From assembly GCA_029263015.1 (NCBI GenBank), contig JAJCYI010000242.1, positions 17,290-81,289 of the forward strand: a stretch of 64,000 nt of DNA, written 5' to 3'. This DNA comes from Saprospiraceae bacterium (GTDB taxonomy: Bacteria; Bacteroidota; Bacteroidia; Chitinophagales; Saprospiraceae). Shown one piece after another: positions 9,182 to 18,007 of this stretch. Under the pieces are notes generated by a model that did no database searches, was not told the origin of the DNA, and was given only the letters and a program-made list of their open reading frames with translations. A program made the position numbers and the translations under genes. Position 1 is the stretch's first letter. Each line of letters starts with the position of its first letter.

Positions 9182-9537
9182 TTTTTATTAGTTTTTTTTA
9201 TTTAGGAGTCAGGGATTAGAGGGTCAGGGGCAGGGCTGTTAAGTGCTAAGGGTTTTAATGTAAAATGTAAAATGAAAAATGAAAAATGAAAAATGAAAAA
9301 ATAGAACACACGTGTTTATCTGATTACGAGTGTTTTACATGCAGGCCATTTTTACATTTTAAATTCATCATTTTAAATTTTAAATTTAAAAACGAGAACT
9401 TAACAGCCCTGGGGTCAGGGGTCAGATTGGTTTGGTTAGAAATAAAATATGGTTATTAGTTTTAGGTTCATTTCATTGATTACGCGGTTTTCAAAAAGGT
9501 ATGCCATCCCACTTTAGACATCAGACGCCTTGCAAGC
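9182..9537. repeat. 356-bp gene-free gap holding nested word arrays
   Basis: No gene is visible. The gap contains GTCAGGG-type heptamers (9207-9235), a GAAAAAT heptamer array (about 9258-9300), an AT-rich ATTTTAAA array (about 9350-9390) and a second GGGGTCAG block (about 9410-9426). A perfect 14-bp inverted pair (CAGGGCTGTTAAGT at 9231-9244 and its complement at 9398-9411) encloses the central part, so about 180 bp could fold as one structure. Confidence 0.75.
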
Positions 9538-10515
9538 TCACCCCATCTCAATCACTACTTTCCCCCTCACTTCCCTGTTCATCATTTCTTCCAGTGCCTT
9601 CGGTGTATCTTCCAAAGAGTAGGTGGCGTGGATATGTGGTTTCAATTTTCCAGCTGCATACCATTTCATCAAATCCAATGCATTTGCCATACTCTCTTTT
9701 GGATAGCGCATTGCAAACGAGCCTAAAAACACACCAACTATCTGGCAGCATTTCAGCAGGGGTAGGTTGAGCGGGATTTTTGGTATTTCGCCGGCGGCAA
9801 ACCCAATGACGAGGCAACGCCCTCCCCATGCCATGGCTCGGAGGGCAGGTTCGGTATAGCCAGCTCCAACGGGGTCGTAAATCACATCAACGCCGTTGCC
9901 GTTGGTCAATTCCTTTGTTCGGATTTTTAAATCTTCGGTGGTGTAATTGATCGTCTCATCAGCGCCATATTTTTTGCAAAGGGCTAATTTCTCATCGGTT
10001 GAGGCGGCGGCAATCACTTTTGCACCCATCAGTTTCCCAAGTTCGACGGCAGCCAATCCTACCCCACCGGACGCCCCCAAAACCAAAAGCGTTTCACCAT
10101 CTTTCAATGCAGCCCGATCTTTGAGGGCATGGTAGGAAGTCCCGTAGGCCATCATGAAGGAAGCAGCAATTTTAGCATCCATCACGGGAGGTTTTGGAAA
10201 GCAATTTTGCATCGGCACCAGTACCTGTTCTGCAAATGCACCATGCGCGACCATCCCAAATACTTCCTCCCCAGGTTTGATGTGCTTAACCTCCTCTCCT
10301 ACTGCTACGACCACCCCAGCAATGTCGCTACCTGGGGTGAATGGCAGTTCGGGTTTGAACTGATAAAGCCCTTGAATAATAAGAGTATCTGGAAAATTGA
10401 GGCTCGCAGCTTCTACTTTCACGAGCACCTCGCTTGGCCCTGGCTTAAGCTCAGCTATTTTCTCCAAAACCAATTTGGAAGGAGGACCGTATTCTATGCA
10501 TCGGATTGCTTTCAT
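9538..10515 (-). CDS. NAD(P)H:quinone oxidoreductase, zinc-free MDR family
   Basis: A 325-residue medium-chain dehydrogenase/reductase. Residues 1-125 form the GroES-like domain and GASGGVG (147-153) begins the nucleotide-binding Rossmann domain. The cysteine ligands of zinc alcohol dehydrogenases are not seen, so this is the QOR/crotonyl-CoA-reductase-like branch (enoyl or quinone reduction with NADPH). It is the first enzyme gene after the TetR regulator, 125 bp away across an octamer array. Enoyl-CoA reduction or saturation would fit the cluster, but the sequence alone does not fix the substrate. Confidence 0.88.
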   Translation of the reverse strand: MKAIRCIEYGPPSKLVLEKIAELKPGPSEVLVKVEAASLNFPDTLIIQGLYQFKPELPFTPGSDIAGVVVAVGEEVKHIKPGEEVFGMVAHGAFAEQVLVPMQNCFPKPPVMDAKIAASFMMAYGTSYHALKDRAALKDGETLLVLGASGGVGLAAVELGKLMGAKVIAAASTDEKLALCKKYGADETINYTTEDLKIRTKELTNGNGVDVIYDPVGAGYTEPALRAMAWGGRCLVIGFAAGEIPKIPLNLPLLKCCQIVGVFLGSFAMRYPKESMANALDLMKWYAAGKLKPHIHATYSLEDTPKALEEMMNREVRGKVVIEMG

Positions 10516-10640
10516 GGACTAAGTTCGTGAGAGTTTGAGTTTCTGAGGGTTTGAGTCAACAAGTTCACGAGTTTTTGAAAATTGGCTAGTTTCTCAATTT
10601 CTCAAAAACTCAAACTCTCACGAACTCAGAAACTCAAACC
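10516..10640. repeat. 8-bp word array with 21-bp perfect inverted arms
   Basis: Words of the form GAGnnnnT run through the left part and words CTCnnnnn through the right. A perfect 21-bp arm pair is at 10,522-10,542 and 10,606-10,626. The array occupies practically the whole gap between the regulator and the oxidoreductase. Confidence 0.9.
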
Positions 10641-11321
10641 CTATATTTTATCCAAACAAATACTCCGCACTGTCTGGAGCAAAAGTGCTTTCCATTCATC
10701 GTTATTGGCATTGATGAATTCGGGGGCAGATGGTTGGTAATTTACTTTGGCATAGCCAGTAACCATTGACCACATTACATGGTGGATCAGCCAAGGGGAC
10801 TTGGTCGTTTTGATGCTGCCATCCTTTTGACCCCGCTTGATTTCTTCCACGGTTAAATCAATAGTTACATTTTGTACACCCCTTATTTTGCGGTAATAAA
10901 TACTGCTCTGCATAGCCTGCGATATTTTGTCCAGCTTTTTGCCGGCCACGGTCATCCGCACCATTGAGAGGTAATTGAGCATCAGGTCAACATAGTTGCG
11001 GTGCGACACGCAAAACGCCAAATAGGATTCCGCCATCGCCATGAAAACATCAAGGCCAAGTTTACCCTGGTTTTTGTCGAGGCACTCGTAAAGACCATCG
11101 ATAAGGTGCTGCATAGCCTTTAGGGATAGCGCCATGTACAAATTTTCCTTGCTCCCAAAATATGTGTAAACGGTGACCTTGCTAAACCCTGCCTCTTTGG
11201 CGATATCCTCCATTTTTGCATTGCCAAAGCCCACCGAGAAAAAGACCTTTTCTGCAGCTTGGATGATGTCATCCTCTTTGTTCGCATCTTTTGTGATTAC
11301 CGTTGCCATAACTGAACTCAA
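10641..11321 (-). CDS. TetR/AcrR family transcriptional regulator
   Basis: A 226-residue regulator with an N-terminal helix-turn-helix: KVFFSVGFGNAKMEDIAKEAGFSKVTVYTYFGSKENLY at about residues 27-64, interrupted here by no unusual residues. The rest is an all-helical ligand-binding domain. A second in-frame ATG at 11,309 is also possible as start. It heads the minus-strand catabolic cluster and is divergent from the lipase gene, the standard position for a repressor that responds to an acyl-CoA or fatty acid. A perfect 11-bp inverted pair in the divergent region is a candidate binding site. Confidence 0.9.
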   Translation of the reverse strand: MSSVMATVITKDANKEDDIIQAAEKVFFSVGFGNAKMEDIAKEAGFSKVTVYTYFGSKENLYMALSLKAMQHLIDGLYECLDKNQGKLGLDVFMAMAESYLAFCVSHRNYVDLMLNYLSMVRMTVAGKKLDKISQAMQSSIYYRKIRGVQNVTIDLTVEEIKRGQKDGSIKTTKSPWLIHHVMWSMVTGYAKVNYQPSAPEFINANNDEWKALLLQTVRSICLDKI

Positions 11322-11453
11322 AGTAAAGTAACTTTTTATTTTAATCCAAATGAAATTTTACTATTGGAAGTTACCCATATTTTATATTTTTGAACTTTCG
11401 CTTTTTACTTATCTTTAAACAAAACAAATTCTAAATTTGCCCTTACTTTGAGT
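11316..11453. promoter_or_regulatory. Candidate TetR operator pair in the divergent region
   Basis: ACTCAAAGTAA at 11,316-11,326 (overlapping the regulator's start codon) and its exact reverse complement TTACTTTGAGT at 11,443-11,453 flank the space between regulator and lipase genes. The pair is the only long inverted match I see there. Assignment as operator is inference; the remaining sequence of the 330-bp gap (11,322-11,651) is AT-rich with no gene. Confidence 0.4.
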
Positions 11454-11651
11454 ATAGCATAATTGGTTTGACTATTTCTCATCCAAGCAATCGTAGATTT
11501 TCATAATTAAAAACTTTGTGTGCTTCTAAAGTGATGTTCGGTGTTTTTATTTTACCGTCCTGTTTTATACTTTAGAATTAGGCCATTACCAAGAAACCAA
11601 TAACAATAAGTGCCACTAATCATTTGTGCAGCACTATAGAAACTATATGAT

Positions 11652-12578
11652 ATGAAAGTTCAAAACCATACTTTCCAAGCTCAGGACAATAAGACCATCC
11701 ATTATTACCAATGGTCCCCGGAAGACAACAAAGATGTTAAAGCCGTTGTGCAAATTTCCCACGGCATGGCCGAACATGCTGGCAGATATGACATTTTTGC
11801 TATACTCCTGATGAAAAGAGGGTATGCTGTATTTGGAAACGACCACCGTGGACATGGCAAAACGGCAGGCGGTCGAGGTAAAATAGGCTATTTTGAAGAT
11901 GGGGACTTTTGGGAAAAAGCCATTCTGGACATGCATGATATGAACCATATCGCCTCGAAAAAATACCCAGGGAAACCAATATTTTTATTTGGCCATAGCA
12001 TGGGTTCATTATTGTCACGGGACTATATTTCGAGATATGGAAATGAATTGCCTGGAGTTATACTTTCTGCAACAAGCGGCGACCCAGGCCGATTGGGGAA
12101 GATAGGCCTTTTCATTGCCAAGACCGAAGCATTTATTAGGGGCCGGAAAAAATTAAGCCCACTTCTGAACGCGCTTTCTTTTGGAAAATTTAACCGCCCC
12201 TTCAAGCCCGCACGCACGAAGTTTGACTGGTTGTCCCGAAGCGAATACCAAGTGGATAGATATATTATGGATCCATTTTGCGGGACGGTTTTCACCACAG
12301 GCTTTTTTATTGATTTAATTAATGGAATCAACAAAATAAACGATCAGGCAACATATGATGCGACTCCAGAATTGCCGATGTTTTTTGTGTCTGGCGACAA
12401 AGATCCGGTTGGAGCGATGGGGTTGGGTGTAAGGGAAGTTGCTGAAAAATATACACACGAAGACGTAACGGTAGAGCTTTATCAAGATTTTCGGCACGAA
12501 ATATTGAATGAAACAGATAATGATTATGCTATTGCCGATATTCTAGCTTGGCTGGACCAGGTTACTGCTGAACAATGA
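11652..12578 (+). CDS. Alpha/beta hydrolase, monoacylglycerol lipase-like
   Basis: A 308-residue serine hydrolase of the Hydrolase_4 type. The oxyanion stretch SHGMAEHAGRY (36-46), the nucleophile elbow FGHSMGS with Ser116, and a C-terminal DFRHEILNE region with the probable catalytic His are all present. No signal peptide is visible, so it acts in the cytoplasm and would release fatty acids from glycerides. It is transcribed divergently from the fatty-acyl catabolic cluster and overlaps the next gene by 4 bp (ATGA), implying translational coupling. Confidence 0.9.
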   Translation: MKVQNHTFQAQDNKTIHYYQWSPEDNKDVKAVVQISHGMAEHAGRYDIFAILLMKRGYAVFGNDHRGHGKTAGGRGKIGYFEDGDFWEKAILDMHDMNHIASKKYPGKPIFLFGHSMGSLLSRDYISRYGNELPGVILSATSGDPGRLGKIGLFIAKTEAFIRGRKKLSPLLNALSFGKFNRPFKPARTKFDWLSRSEYQVDRYIMDPFCGTVFTTGFFIDLINGINKINDQATYDATPELPMFFVSGDKDPVGAMGLGVREVAEKYTHEDVTVELYQDFRHEILNETDNDYAIADILAWLDQVTAEQ

Positions 12579-13360
12579 CCACAGAAAGTAGTCGAACAAA
12601 TATTACCATTCTTGGAACGGGCACTTCCCAAGGAATACCCGTTATCGGTTGCGATTGTAAAATCTGCACTTCCACTGACGACAAGGACAAGCGCCTCAGG
12701 GTTTCGGTCTTGGTTTCCATCAATGAAAAAAACATGGTGGTGGATGCAGGCCCCGATTTCCGTCAACAGATGTTGCGGACAAACATGAAAGAACTCCATG
12801 CCATCCTGTTGACCCATGCCCACAACGACCACATCATCGGTTTGGACGATGTTCGGCCATTCAATTTCAGGCAAAAGGGAGACATCCCTATTTATGCTTC
12901 TGAATTTGTAATAAGCCAGGTAAGGGAACGGTTTAGTTATATTTTTTCCAAAAACCCCTATCCCGGTTCTCCCCAGCTCGACCTTCAGCAAATTCCAAAA
13001 GACAGGCATTTAGCAATTGAAGGCGTAACAATCCAACCGATCGAGGCGATGCATGGAAGCCTGCCAGTCTATGGCTTTCGGTTTGGCGATTTCACTTATT
13101 TAACGGATATCAAAACCATTTCTGAAAAAGAAAGACTAAAAGCAAAATACTCTAAGGTATTGGTTTTAAATGCGTTGCACCACAAGGAACATCATTCGCA
13201 CCTCAACCTCAAACAAGCGCTCGAACTCATCGAAGAACTTTCACCAGAACAAGCATACCTGACGCACCTCAGCCACAACATGGGCCTGCATGCCGAGGTA
13301 TCAAAATACCTTCCTCCAAATGTTGGACTTGCTTATGATGGGCAGCAGATCGTGATTTAA
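12575..13360 (+). CDS. MBL-fold metallo-hydrolase, PhnP-like
   Basis: A 261-residue beta-lactamase-fold hydrolase. It has the metal motif THAHNDH (80-86) and an N-terminal Cys triad GCDCKIC (C26, C28, C31) that matches the structural zinc site of PhnP, a cyclic ribose phosphodiesterase. Further metal ligands are visible in AMHGSLPVYG, YLTDIKT and LTHLSHNMG. No phosphonate genes are nearby; in many genomes this group acts as a general phosphodiesterase. Its start overlaps the lipase stop, so the two are co-translated. Confidence 0.88.
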   Translation: MTTESSRTNITILGTGTSQGIPVIGCDCKICTSTDDKDKRLRVSVLVSINEKNMVVDAGPDFRQQMLRTNMKELHAILLTHAHNDHIIGLDDVRPFNFRQKGDIPIYASEFVISQVRERFSYIFSKNPYPGSPQLDLQQIPKDRHLAIEGVTIQPIEAMHGSLPVYGFRFGDFTYLTDIKTISEKERLKAKYSKVLVLNALHHKEHHSHLNLKQALELIEELSPEQAYLTHLSHNMGLHAEVSKYLPPNVGLAYDGQQIVI

Positions 13361-13588
13361 GGGAGGGGGTTGAGAATTGAGAAATTAGAATTGAGAAATT
13401 AGAAATTAGAAATTAGACCATAAGACATTAGACATTAGATTCGAACCAGGTGATTGAACTCGTTACTTGTATTTCATATTCAAGAAGAGGTTGTAAAATC
13501 CAATAAAAACAGCTTCTAATGGAGTAGGCAATAAATAAGCTACCCAAGATTCTTTCCAGCCCTTCAACAGCTAATGTCTAACATTCTA
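13361..13588. repeat. Word array plus AT-rich gap upstream of fabG
   Basis: Heptamer/octamer words of the GAGAAATT/AGAAATT and AGACATT types occupy about 13,368-13,440. Complementary TAATGTCT/TTGTCTAA words lie at about 13,571-13,600, so the gap of nearly 300 bp can pair end to end. No gene is seen. Confidence 0.65.
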
Positions 13589-13620
13589 TTGTCTAAAGTC
13601 TTAAAGTAGAATTAACTTCG
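13589..13620 (+). promoter_or_regulatory. Bacteroidota-type promoter for fabG
   Basis: A TTG at 13,589-13,591, a 21-nt spacer and TAACTTCG at 13,613-13,620 match the -33/-7 elements TTG and TAnnTTTG of Bacteroidota with one mismatch. The fabG start is 40 bp downstream. Confidence 0.5.
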
Positions 13621-13659
13621 CCCAAAAATTAAAAAATACTCAAAAGCAAACAAAATTAA

Positions 13660-14409
13660 ATGAGCTTACTACAAGGAAAGACAGCACTCATCACTGGTGG
13701 GTCCCGAGGTATCGGGGCAGCAATCGTGCAGCGGTTTGCGGAAGAAGGAGCAAATGTTGCATTCACCTTTTTATCATCAGAAGAAAAAGCAAATGCGCTG
13801 GCCCAGGAAGCTGCATCGGCCAATGGCGTGACCGTCAAGGCATACCGATCGGACGCCAGTGATTTTGTGCAAGCAGAGGAATTGGTGAAAAACGTTTTGG
13901 CCGAATTTAGCCGAATTGACATACTCGTCAACAATGCTGGGATTACCCGTGACAATTTGATGCTCCGGATGAGCGAAGAGCAGTGGGACCAAGTCATCAA
14001 TACCAACCTGAAATCCATCTTCAACCTGACCAAACACATCACCCGCCCGATGTTGAAGGCCCGTAGTGGTTCGATCATCAATATCAGTTCCATCGTCGGC
14101 GTGTCCGGTAACGCTGGCCAGTCAAACTATGCAGCCTCAAAGGCTGGAATTTTCGGATTCACCAAATCCATTGCCAAGGAAATTGGCTCTCGTGGCATTC
14201 GTTGCAACGCCATCGCCCCCGGTTTCATTGAAACGGAAATGACTGAAGCTTTGGATGAAAAAACAAAAGAGGCGTATTTCGCCAACATCCCTATGAAACG
14301 ATTTGGTACGGGAAAAGAGATCGCAGATGCATGTGTGTTCCTCGGGTCAGAACTTTCTACTTATATTTCTGGGCAGACGCTGAGCGTTTGTGGGGCACTA
14401 AATTGTTAA
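13660..14409 (+). CDS. fabG: 3-oxoacyl-[acyl-carrier-protein] reductase
   Basis: A 249-residue SDR of classical FabG type, reducing 3-oxoacyl-ACP with NADPH in fatty-acid synthesis. Motifs are TGGSRGIG (12-19), NNAG (91-94) followed by ITRDNLMLRM, Ser143-144, Tyr157 and Lys161, and the C-terminal SGQTLSVCGALNC in the position of the FabG tail. It has its own promoter-like element and is followed after 13 bp by a strong hairpin. Compared with the three SDRs in the catabolic cluster it is the best candidate for the housekeeping enzyme. Confidence 0.92.
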   Translation: MSLLQGKTALITGGSRGIGAAIVQRFAEEGANVAFTFLSSEEKANALAQEAASANGVTVKAYRSDASDFVQAEELVKNVLAEFSRIDILVNNAGITRDNLMLRMSEEQWDQVINTNLKSIFNLTKHITRPMLKARSGSIINISSIVGVSGNAGQSNYAASKAGIFGFTKSIAKEIGSRGIRCNAIAPGFIETEMTEALDEKTKEAYFANIPMKRFGTGKEIADACVFLGSELSTYISGQTLSVCGALNC

Positions 14410-14422
14410 TATATAGGCACTT

Positions 14423-14457
14423 AAAAGGTGACACCTTTCGGAAAGGTGTCACCTTTT
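14423..14457. terminator. Bidirectional terminator hairpin, AAAGGTGACACCTTT family
   Basis: Arms of 16 bp at 14,423-14,438 and 14,442-14,457 with loop CGG are followed by T-runs on both strands. The element lies between the convergent fabG and ArsR-like genes. Each arm is itself a near-palindrome, and related copies lie at 43,272 and 47,441. Confidence 0.85.
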
Positions 14458-14477
14458 TACCCCCAAAACAGGCAACC

Positions 14478-14780
14478 TCACACTAAATTTTCCACGCTTT
14501 TTTTCAGCCGCAGCAATACACTCTCATTTGCGGTGAACAACATCCCCCTTTCTGTAGAATCTGAAACGACCAGGCCGCTCCTCATCAATATGCCAAGATG
14601 CTCTATGATGTAAGGCTCTCCTTGCCCGATGTGGCCGGCAAGTTGTTCAGCCGATAATTGACCGTATTTCAGCAGCGTGCTGATGATGCGATATCGGTAA
14701 GGGTGCTTGTATGCGCGGAACATTTGGGTGACAATGTCCACTTGCGTCCCGTTCAGGGTGCGGTGTTTCTTTGTGTTCAT
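14478..14780 (-). CDS. Small winged-helix (ArsR-like) transcriptional regulator
   Basis: I choose the ATG at 14,780 (MNTKKHRT), giving 100 residues; the longer frame to 14,843 has an atypical N-terminus. The helix-turn-helix core is KHPYRYRIISTLLKYG, AEQLAGHIGQGEPYIIEHL and ILMRSGLVVS, typical of ArsR/DtxR-like small regulators. No metal-binding Cys residues are visible, so the signal is unlikely to be a metal bound in the usual ArsR way. It is convergent with fabG; its target is unknown. Confidence 0.8.
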   Translation of the reverse strand: MNTKKHRTLNGTQVDIVTQMFRAYKHPYRYRIISTLLKYGQLSAEQLAGHIGQGEPYIIEHLGILMRSGLVVSDSTERGMLFTANESVLLRLKKSVENLV

Positions 14781-15088
14781 TAACAGTGGTACTGGTTTGT
14801 GGTAAAACAGGGTCAAAGATAGTTTTCCAGAAAAGATTTGCAAGACCTTTCAAATCTTTTTTTTTAAAATAATCTAAATTCTCTATCCTGAAAACATACC
14901 TAATCAGCGATTTACACAAACACACATTAAAACATAAGTTAACTTGACTATATTAAATAAACGAATTCTTGGTTTTTGGTTCTTAGTTCATGGTTTGAGG
15001 TTCTTGGTTCAGGGTAAGTACTCGCCATAAGAGCAAAACCAAGAACTAAAAACTAAGAACTAAAAACCAAGAACCAAGAACCTCATCT
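14781..15088. repeat. Gap with a paired 7-bp word array
   Basis: Between the regulator start and the peptidase end, 14,966-15,013 consists of about seven heptamers of the form TTnnnGG. 15,035-15,083 consists of complementary heptamers CnAAnAA, including the CCAAGAA type. The two arms are separated by about 20 nt. The rest of the gap (14,781-14,960) is AT-rich with no gene; it is the probable promoter region of the regulator. Confidence 0.85.
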
Positions 15089-17662
15089 TCACCTCTCCAC
15101 CGTTTGGGATGAAATGGTGTTGCCAAAAAATATTGCGTTCGCCAGGAGCTTATTGGTGCCATACCAGAAAGCCCTAAAATTCGTGTTGTCCTGCATCATT
15201 ATCACTTTGCCGCTGCCCTGTGCCCCAATGATGATAGAGGCGCTGCCGGAAGCTGTCTTTTCAAAATCCCGATGCATATAGCCCGCCATCAGTGGGTTTT
15301 GAGAATAAGCCAGAGGCGTGGCATACACATTTTTAGTAGGTTCAATAAACTGGTTGGAACTTCGGAAAATGGGCAATTGAGCGCGGCGGTAGCCATAAGC
15401 CATAGGGTGCGTCAAGTCGAGTTCGCCCTCAAAAATAGCCCCGGATAAATTCAGAGCTGCATTATTGCTGGAAGCGTTGATGTAATCGCCCCGCCCTTCT
15501 ATCCGTTTATCCACAGGTTTTTCTTTGAATTTCACGGTTGACAATTTCCGGCCTTCTACCCAATTGACGGCTGATTCGTTTGCTATCAATGTGCCGCCTT
15601 TTTTTATCCAATTCCGCATGGTTTCGGTGTCGAAATCTTGGTAATTGCCAGAGGGCATGATCACAACATTAAACCGGTCGAGCACCGGTTCTTTTGCCAT
15701 CTCGACAGCTACTTTAGTTACAGGCATTCCATAGCGAGTGTCCAAAAGGTGCCAAATCTCCCCTGCATCATAACTGCTCACACCATCATCGACCAATAAC
15801 ATTACCTTGGGCTTGCGCAATGCTTCCATATTGCGGCTGCCAAGATCGATTCCCGTGGAAGTCAGGCCAGAAGTCAAACCGTGTATTTCAACATGGCCTA
15901 ATTCAGCAGCTTTTTGCAAAACAGTAAATAGTTCCTTGCCCGATTTCGGTTGATTTTGGGTGGGAACGATGATGGTGCCGTAATTGAATCTGCGTTCGCC
16001 GCTGGCGGTTTTACCCAAAAACGGCTTAGATGCCACCTTTACCAACAGTTCATTTTTCTGTAAATGGTACAGTGCTGCTGGCGCGTAATACTCGTCCCAT
16101 TCAAAGGCATATGCAAAGTCTTCTGGGCTTCCGCTTACTTTGCCAGCCGGCAAACTCACCTCGTCAACTTTATTACCTAAGATATTTTTGGAAAATGCAC
16201 TTCCCATTTCATCGTATTCCAAATTAAAGGCAAGCGGCAGCGTCCAAGCGCTCACATCATAAAAAACGCTGTCGGTAAATGTGGTGATCCGCTGGAACAT
16301 GCCTTGGATCAATTTGTATTGGGCCTGTTCCAATGGGATGATATATGCTTTGCCAGCCTCATATTCCGTGCCTTTCACATTGACGTTTTGCGAAAGCTCA
16401 TACATCTCGACCGACTGGCGGCGCAGCATCTCTGCAAACCTGGCCAACCTCGCCTGGTCGTGTTTTTCTCCAACAATGAATGCTTTCCGGCTGTCTTTCT
16501 GGGCTTCCTTTATTGCATCTTTATAAAAATCCCTTTGAAATGTGAGCAAATCAGTGCGCAATGCAACTGCCGCTTTTTGGGTGGAAAGGGCTGTTCTTAC
16601 CTGGTTGCGGATGGTGAAAGGAAAAGACAACTCTCCATTTTCCGTATCCTGCAAATGCCCCCGGCTACTCGCCTGTTCAAATAAAATTCCGATACAGCCC
16701 TGAGCATCGGGATAGGTCGAACCTTTGCCATAATAAAAATCGTCGTAGCTCTCCTCCGTGTAATAAAGTGAGCCAATTTCATCTAAAGCTTCCGCATGGA
16801 ATTCGCCAATTTTAAAAGTAAGTTCCTGGTTCTTTTTGGGTGTCACTGGATTAACCCGACTCTGGATACCCGGCATGAAAAAGAACGTGGCATTCGTACC
16901 CATTTCGTGGTGGTCGGTAAGAATGTTTGGTTTCCATTTTTGAAAATTGGCGATCCGCCCAACACTCTCCGGCTGCTGCCCTGGCAACCAATCCCGGTTG
17001 AGATCAAACCAATAATGGTTGGTCCGGCCACGGGGCCATGATTCACGGTATTCCCGGTCGGCATTATCAGACGTGAGATGTTTGTTTTTATGCATGTTTG
17101 CCCAAGTGGAAAAGCGGTGAAACCCATCTGGGTTGTAACAAGGGTCAAATAGGATAACCGTATTGTCGAGCAATTCTTTCACTTCTGCATTTTGGGCTGC
17201 TGCCAAATAATATGCAACAAGCGTCGCACCGTTTGCACCACTGGGTTCGTTGCCATGAATACTAAAGCCCTGGTATAGCACCAATGGCATATTTTCAATA
17301 TTCAAGTCACCTGAACGAGTCGGATCACACAGCGCAACATGCTGATTTTGAATAGCTTGAATGTTATCCTGATTCTCCTTAGAGGAAATAGTCAAATAAA
17401 GCAAAGGCCGATTCTCATGTGTGCGAGCGTACTCGTGCAGCGTGATCTTGTCAGATGCTGCTGCCAGTTTTTCGTAGTACATGAGCAACTTATCGTGACT
17501 CAGGTGCCACTCTCCTACCTGATGTCCAAATACCGATTCAGGAGTTGGGACAGATGGGTCATAATCCGTTTCAGGAAGGTAATAACCTAGATTGACTGGC
17601 TGGGTAAATGCAGTAGGAATGCACAGTTTTATCAATAGTATGAAAATCAGTAATTGCCGCAT
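15089..17662 (-). CDS. Secreted M14-family zinc carboxypeptidase
   Basis: An 857-residue exported metallopeptidase. A signal peptide is visible at residues 1-20 (hydrophobic ILLIKLCIPTAFTQ). The zinc motif HGNEPSG gives His136 and Glu139, a further His lies in TDHHEMGTNATFFF near 254, and a catalytic glutamate candidate is in GILFEQASSRG near 325. A C-terminal region (about 620-850) has a class I glutamine-amidotransferase-like look (VMLLVDDGVSSYDAGEIW, NVVIMPSGNYQDF) as found in large Bacteroidota M14 proteins. It probably acts in the periplasm or at the surface on peptides. It stands alone, with no obvious operon partner. Confidence 0.88.
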   Translation of the reverse strand: MRQLLIFILLIKLCIPTAFTQPVNLGYYLPETDYDPSVPTPESVFGHQVGEWHLSHDKLLMYYEKLAAASDKITLHEYARTHENRPLLYLTISSKENQDNIQAIQNQHVALCDPTRSGDLNIENMPLVLYQGFSIHGNEPSGANGATLVAYYLAAAQNAEVKELLDNTVILFDPCYNPDGFHRFSTWANMHKNKHLTSDNADREYRESWPRGRTNHYWFDLNRDWLPGQQPESVGRIANFQKWKPNILTDHHEMGTNATFFFMPGIQSRVNPVTPKKNQELTFKIGEFHAEALDEIGSLYYTEESYDDFYYGKGSTYPDAQGCIGILFEQASSRGHLQDTENGELSFPFTIRNQVRTALSTQKAAVALRTDLLTFQRDFYKDAIKEAQKDSRKAFIVGEKHDQARLARFAEMLRRQSVEMYELSQNVNVKGTEYEAGKAYIIPLEQAQYKLIQGMFQRITTFTDSVFYDVSAWTLPLAFNLEYDEMGSAFSKNILGNKVDEVSLPAGKVSGSPEDFAYAFEWDEYYAPAALYHLQKNELLVKVASKPFLGKTASGERRFNYGTIIVPTQNQPKSGKELFTVLQKAAELGHVEIHGLTSGLTSTGIDLGSRNMEALRKPKVMLLVDDGVSSYDAGEIWHLLDTRYGMPVTKVAVEMAKEPVLDRFNVVIMPSGNYQDFDTETMRNWIKKGGTLIANESAVNWVEGRKLSTVKFKEKPVDKRIEGRGDYINASSNNAALNLSGAIFEGELDLTHPMAYGYRRAQLPIFRSSNQFIEPTKNVYATPLAYSQNPLMAGYMHRDFEKTASGSASIIIGAQGSGKVIMMQDNTNFRAFWYGTNKLLANAIFFGNTISSQTVER

Positions 17663-17772
17663 ACAGGTTTGTCCATTTGTTGAAATCTGCGGCTAAAGTA
17701 GGTAAAGTTTTTTATGCTAAAGAATTCAAATTATTGAACTGCGTAAGTTGTTCATTCTGTTTTTGGGATGTA

Positions 17773-17844
17773 TTAAATTATACCCGATCTGCTCAAAACG
17801 GCCCTTCCGAACAACTTCTCCCGCTCAAACCACATGGCCGTAGT
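17773..17844 (-). pseudogene. Displaced 3' end of the methyltransferase gene
   Basis: Bases 17,804-17,844 duplicate 18,790-18,830 (41 bp, one mismatch), the last coding bases of the methyltransferase. Read on the minus strand the copy encodes TTAMWFEREKLFGR and continues open as AVLSRSGII to a TAA at 17,773. This looks like the original C-terminus, cut off by insertion of the RAYT/REP element. Confidence 0.6.
17804..17844. repeat. 41-bp direct repeat, left copy
   Basis: Identical at 40 of 41 positions to 18,790-18,830, in the same orientation. The two copies bound the 945-bp interval that contains the RAYT gene and its three palindromes. Confidence 0.9.
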
Positions 17845-17861
17845 GGTTGCATCAACCTTTC

Positions 17862-17888
17862 CGATCGGACGGCATAGCCATCCGATCG
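17862..17888 (-). repeat. REP palindrome, copy 1 (inverted)
   Basis: A 27-bp palindrome with core GGACGGCATAGCCATCC, the reverse complement of copies 2 and 3. With copy 2 it forms a head-to-head REPIN-like pair about 110 bp across. Confidence 0.88.
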
Positions 17889-17971
17889 AACGGCCAGCAA
17901 CGGACATTGTGGCTTTGGCTTATCCATAAAGATTTTCGGCAAAGTTGATGAAGTAACATTTTGGAAACATA

Positions 17972-17998
17972 CGACCGGATGGCTATGCCGTCCGATCG
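17972..17998 (+). repeat. REP palindrome, copy 2
   Basis: Core GGATGGCTATGCCGTCC, one base different from copy 3 in the outer arm (CGACC instead of CGATC). It ends 9 bp before the 3' end of the transposase gene. Confidence 0.88.
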
Positions 17999-18007
17999 GT
18001 ATAAAAT

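Noticed and set aside
13840..13860. REP-like CGATCGGACG inside fabG
   Set aside because: Only about 9 bases match and the palindrome is absent; ordinary coding sequence.
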